Of a stretch of DNA of 13,887 bases, positions 12,424 to 13,887 are shown piece by piece. Source of the stretch: Conexivisphaera sp046536535 (lineage in GTDB: Archaea; Thermoproteota; Nitrososphaeria; Conexivisphaerales; Conexivisphaeraceae). Below the pieces are notes generated by a model, which saw nothing but the letters and a program-made list of their open reading frames with translations, made no database searches and was not told the origin of the DNA. The position numbers were made by a program, and so were the translations under genes. The stretch covers positions 1-13,887 of the forward strand of contig JAWDMO010000027.1 in assembly GCA_046536535.1 (NCBI GenBank). Reading direction: 5' to 3'. Every line of letters begins with the position of its first letter. The stretch's first letter is position 1.

Positions 12424-13243
12424 ACCTGAGATCAGGGAGGTCCCCAAGAGGGGCATCCTGGGGAGGGTAGTAGCGGGGAACCTGGAAGCCCTGCTGCTGG
12501 GCGTCAAGTACTTCCTAGATCCCAACAGGTTCACCCTGATGTACCCGCACGAGTACATAAAGCTCGACACCGGATATCGTGGGTTCATAGTATTAATCTA
12601 CGATAAGTGCATCGGCTGCGGGTCCTGTGCCAGGATATGCCCCACGAGGGCCATGCGCATGATATTCCTGCCCCAGAAGGAGGGCGAGAGGGCCAGGAAG
12701 AAGTACCCAGTCATAAACTACAACAGGTGCGTCTTCTGCGGGTACTGTGTCGATATATGCCCGACGGAGGCCCTCTACCACGTGCCCTACCACGACATAG
12801 TATACCACAGCATGCAGGAGCTGGTACTGACGTTGGACGAGTTCCAGAGGGAGCCCGATTACGCGACCGCGAGGGAGGGCATCCCCGTGAGGTACGTGTT
12901 CGATGAGAGGCGCGGCCTCGTGAAGGTGAAGGCCGAGGAGAAGCCCGAGGAGAAGCAGGCACAGCCCGCCCCGGCCCAGAAGCCCGCTGAGCAGCAGGCT
13001 CCCGCATCATCTACCGCTCCCGCCCAACCCGCTCAGCGGCCGGCCCCATCTCAACCTCAACCGACTGCCGCTCAGCGGACCACGTCCCAGCCTACTCAGA
13101 CAGCGGCGGCCGAGCAGCAGGCTGAACAGTCCAAGCCGGCCGAGCAGGCCCAGAAGCCCGAGCGCGCCCAGGGGAAGGCCCAGCACACAGAGGATACCGG
13201 TACACAGGATACCCAGTCCAAGTCGCAGGAGGGAGGATCATGA
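12413..13243 (+). CDS. nuoI: Complex I subunit I, ferredoxin-like, with long C-terminal tail
   Basis: A 276-residue subunit carrying the two [4Fe-4S] clusters N6a and N6b that feed electrons to NuoB. The first CxxCxxCxxxCP is Cys66, 69, 72, 76 and the second Cys106, 109, 112, 116. A short N-terminal helix (residues 15-33) precedes the TLMYPHEYIKLDTGYRG lead-in. The family core ends near residue 173. The remaining 103 residues are low complexity, rich in Gln, Ala, Pro, Glu, Lys and Ser/Thr, with no hydrophobic core, and are surely disordered. Such a tail is absent from typical NuoI (about 160-180 residues). The start is TTG with GGTGAT five bases upstream. nuoJ starts at the last base of the final sense codon (ATGA overlap). 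Confidence 0.92.
   Translation: MPARPEIREVPKRGILGRVVAGNLEALLLGVKYFLDPNRFTLMYPHEYIKLDTGYRGFIVLIYDKCIGCGSCARICPTRAMRMIFLPQKEGERARKKYPVINYNRCVFCGYCVDICPTEALYHVPYHDIVYHSMQELVLTLDEFQREPDYATAREGIPVRYVFDERRGLVKVKAEEKPEEKQAQPAPAQKPAEQQAPASSTAPAQPAQRPAPSQPQPTAAQRTTSQPTQTAAAEQQAEQSKPAEQAQKPERAQGKAQHTEDTGTQDTQSKSQEGGS
12932..13240 (+). repeat. Low-complexity tail-coding segment of nuoI
   Basis: Codes residues 174-276 of NuoI. Short degenerate repeats recur, such as PAEQQA, AEQQAEQ and PAEQAQKPE at protein level, and GAGCAGCAGGCT and GCTCAGCGG at DNA level. Its use of GCT, ACT and TCT codons is less G/C-biased than the rest of the operon, which fits weak selection or recent expansion by slippage. Confidence 0.75.
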
Positions 13244-13737
13244 TCAGCTGGACCGCAGTGTGGGCCATAGTAATGGGCCTGGCCTCGCTCGTGGCCGCGT
13301 ACTACGTGATAAGGTCCAAGGACCTCGTCTACGCCAGCTCGGCCCTAGCGATCCTGGGATCAATGGTCGCCGCGGAGCTGGCAATACTCGGGCTCGGGAT
13401 AGTGTCCGCGTTCCTCATAATAGTGTACGTGGGCGCGGCCGTGATGTTCATAATCATCACGGTCTCGCTCCTCGGCCTCCGGGGGGATGAGAGGAGGAAC
13501 TCGGGTGTGGGCGTGCTCGTGGCCGTCCTGACGGCGGCGCTCTGGTTCGGCGTGGCGCTCTCCGCCGGGATCTACGGCCTCTACGTGGCGCCCCATCCCG
13601 TCGGCATGACGGCCGCTGTTGGCGGCCTGCTCAGCCGCTACGCGCTCGTGGTGGCGCTCATAGTAATAGCCCAGGCGGCCACGCTCGTGGAGGCTATAAG
13701 CGTGGCCAGAAGGGGCGGGGGGAACGGGGGGAAGTGA
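13240..13737 (+). CDS. nuoJ: NADH-quinone oxidoreductase-type subunit J (complex I)
   Basis: A 165-residue membrane subunit (ND6 family) with five helices, next to NuoA, NuoK and NuoH in the membrane arm. The family core is AFLIIVYVGAAVMFIIITVS, matching the conserved VYVGA helix whose bulge moves during turnover. The N-terminal pair of helices includes S-K-D-L-V-Y-A-S-S-A-L. The C-terminus is basic and Gly-rich. The ATG overlaps the nuoI stop (ATGA), and GGAGGG at 13228-13233 lies six bases before the start. The stop overlaps the nuoK ATG. Confidence 0.9.
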   Translation: MISWTAVWAIVMGLASLVAAYYVIRSKDLVYASSALAILGSMVAAELAILGLGIVSAFLIIVYVGAAVMFIIITVSLLGLRGDERRNSGVGVLVAVLTAALWFGVALSAGIYGLYVAPHPVGMTAAVGGLLSRYALVVALIVIAQAATLVEAISVARRGGGNGGK

Positions 13738-13887
13738 TGGCGATGGCCGCGAACCCCGTGGACCTGGCAATAGTCGCGTTCGGCATATTGGTGATGGCGA
13801 TGGGCGCGTATGGTCTCACGTATTCCAGGAACCTGATGAGGCAGCTGCTGTCGGTCGAGGTCGCGTTCAACGGCCTCCTCATGATGC
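13737..13887 (+). CDS. nuoK: Complex I subunit K (partial, runs off the window)
   Basis: The first 50 codons of the ND4L-family membrane subunit, cut by the window edge. Helix 1 (residues 8-25) is followed by S-R-N-L-M-R-Q-L-L-S-V-E-V-A-F-N-G-L, the expected rNl...LlsvE...N pattern with the conserved intramembrane Glu essential for proton transfer. The start is the ATG at 13737, overlapping the nuoJ stop by one base (TGATG-type coupling); an in-frame ATG at 13743 is a second option. In the usual order nuoL, nuoM and nuoN would follow. Confidence 0.88.
   Translation, partial: MAMAANPVDLAIVAFGILVMAMGAYGLTYSRNLMRQLLSVEVAFNGLLMM

Noticed and set aside
12932..13240. A separate small gene or frameshifted fusion in the nuoI tail
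   Set aside because: The tail is in frame with the ferredoxin core, has no own start signal, and ends with the normal ATGA overlap to nuoJ.
1..13887. CRISPR array, insertion sequence, toxin-antitoxin or defence island
   Set aside because: I found no regularly spaced repeats, transposase motifs, terminal inverted repeats or recognisable defence proteins on either strand.

Overview
The window reads as part of a high-GC archaeal chromosome. Upstream of every stand-alone gene or first operon gene there is a short A/T-rich TATA-like box centred about 25-29 bases before the start codon, so these mRNAs are probably leaderless. Genes inside the one clear operon instead carry GGTGA or GGAGG ribosome-binding sites. 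GTG and TTG starts outnumber ATG. Isoleucine is often ATA and arginine often AGG, as is common in thermophilic archaea. The respiratory subunits look like those of Thermoproteota. A deep-branching, possibly thermoacidophilic lineage such as a Conexivisphaera relative would fit, but that placement is inference.

The left part (about 1-8400) is a mosaic of single genes with their own promoters. In order they are: the first 17 codons of a leftward gene; an M50 membrane protease; a double-hotdog acyl-CoA thioesterase (minus strand); a flavin reductase-like protein; a radical SAM protein; a phosphate-type MFS transporter; a two-CBS-domain protein; a fumarylacetoacetate hydrolase-family enzyme (minus strand); an Nramp-related metal transporter; and an FdhE-like zinc-ribbon protein (minus strand). 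No gap between genes exceeds 300 bases.

The right part (8549-13887, running off the edge) is a tight operon for a respiratory complex I of the 11-subunit type, in the order nuoA-B-C-D-H-I-J-K. The genes for the NADH-oxidising module (nuoE, F, G) are absent from this stretch, so the complex probably takes electrons from ferredoxin, F420H2 or another donor, passes them through the NuoB/NuoI iron-sulfur clusters to a quinone, and pumps ions. The nuoD gene carries an apparent frameshift near base 11000. NuoI ends in an unusual disordered tail of about 100 residues rich in Gln, Pro and Ala.

I see no CRISPR array, insertion sequence, tRNA, rRNA or recognisable defence system. The most interesting points are: a perfect DtxR/IdeR-like operator overlapping the promoter of the Nramp-related gene, whose metal-site motifs are altered; the frameshift in nuoD; the NuoI tail; a run of 15 G in the promoter or 5' end of the FdhE-like gene; and that gene's long antisense read-through into the transporter gene.
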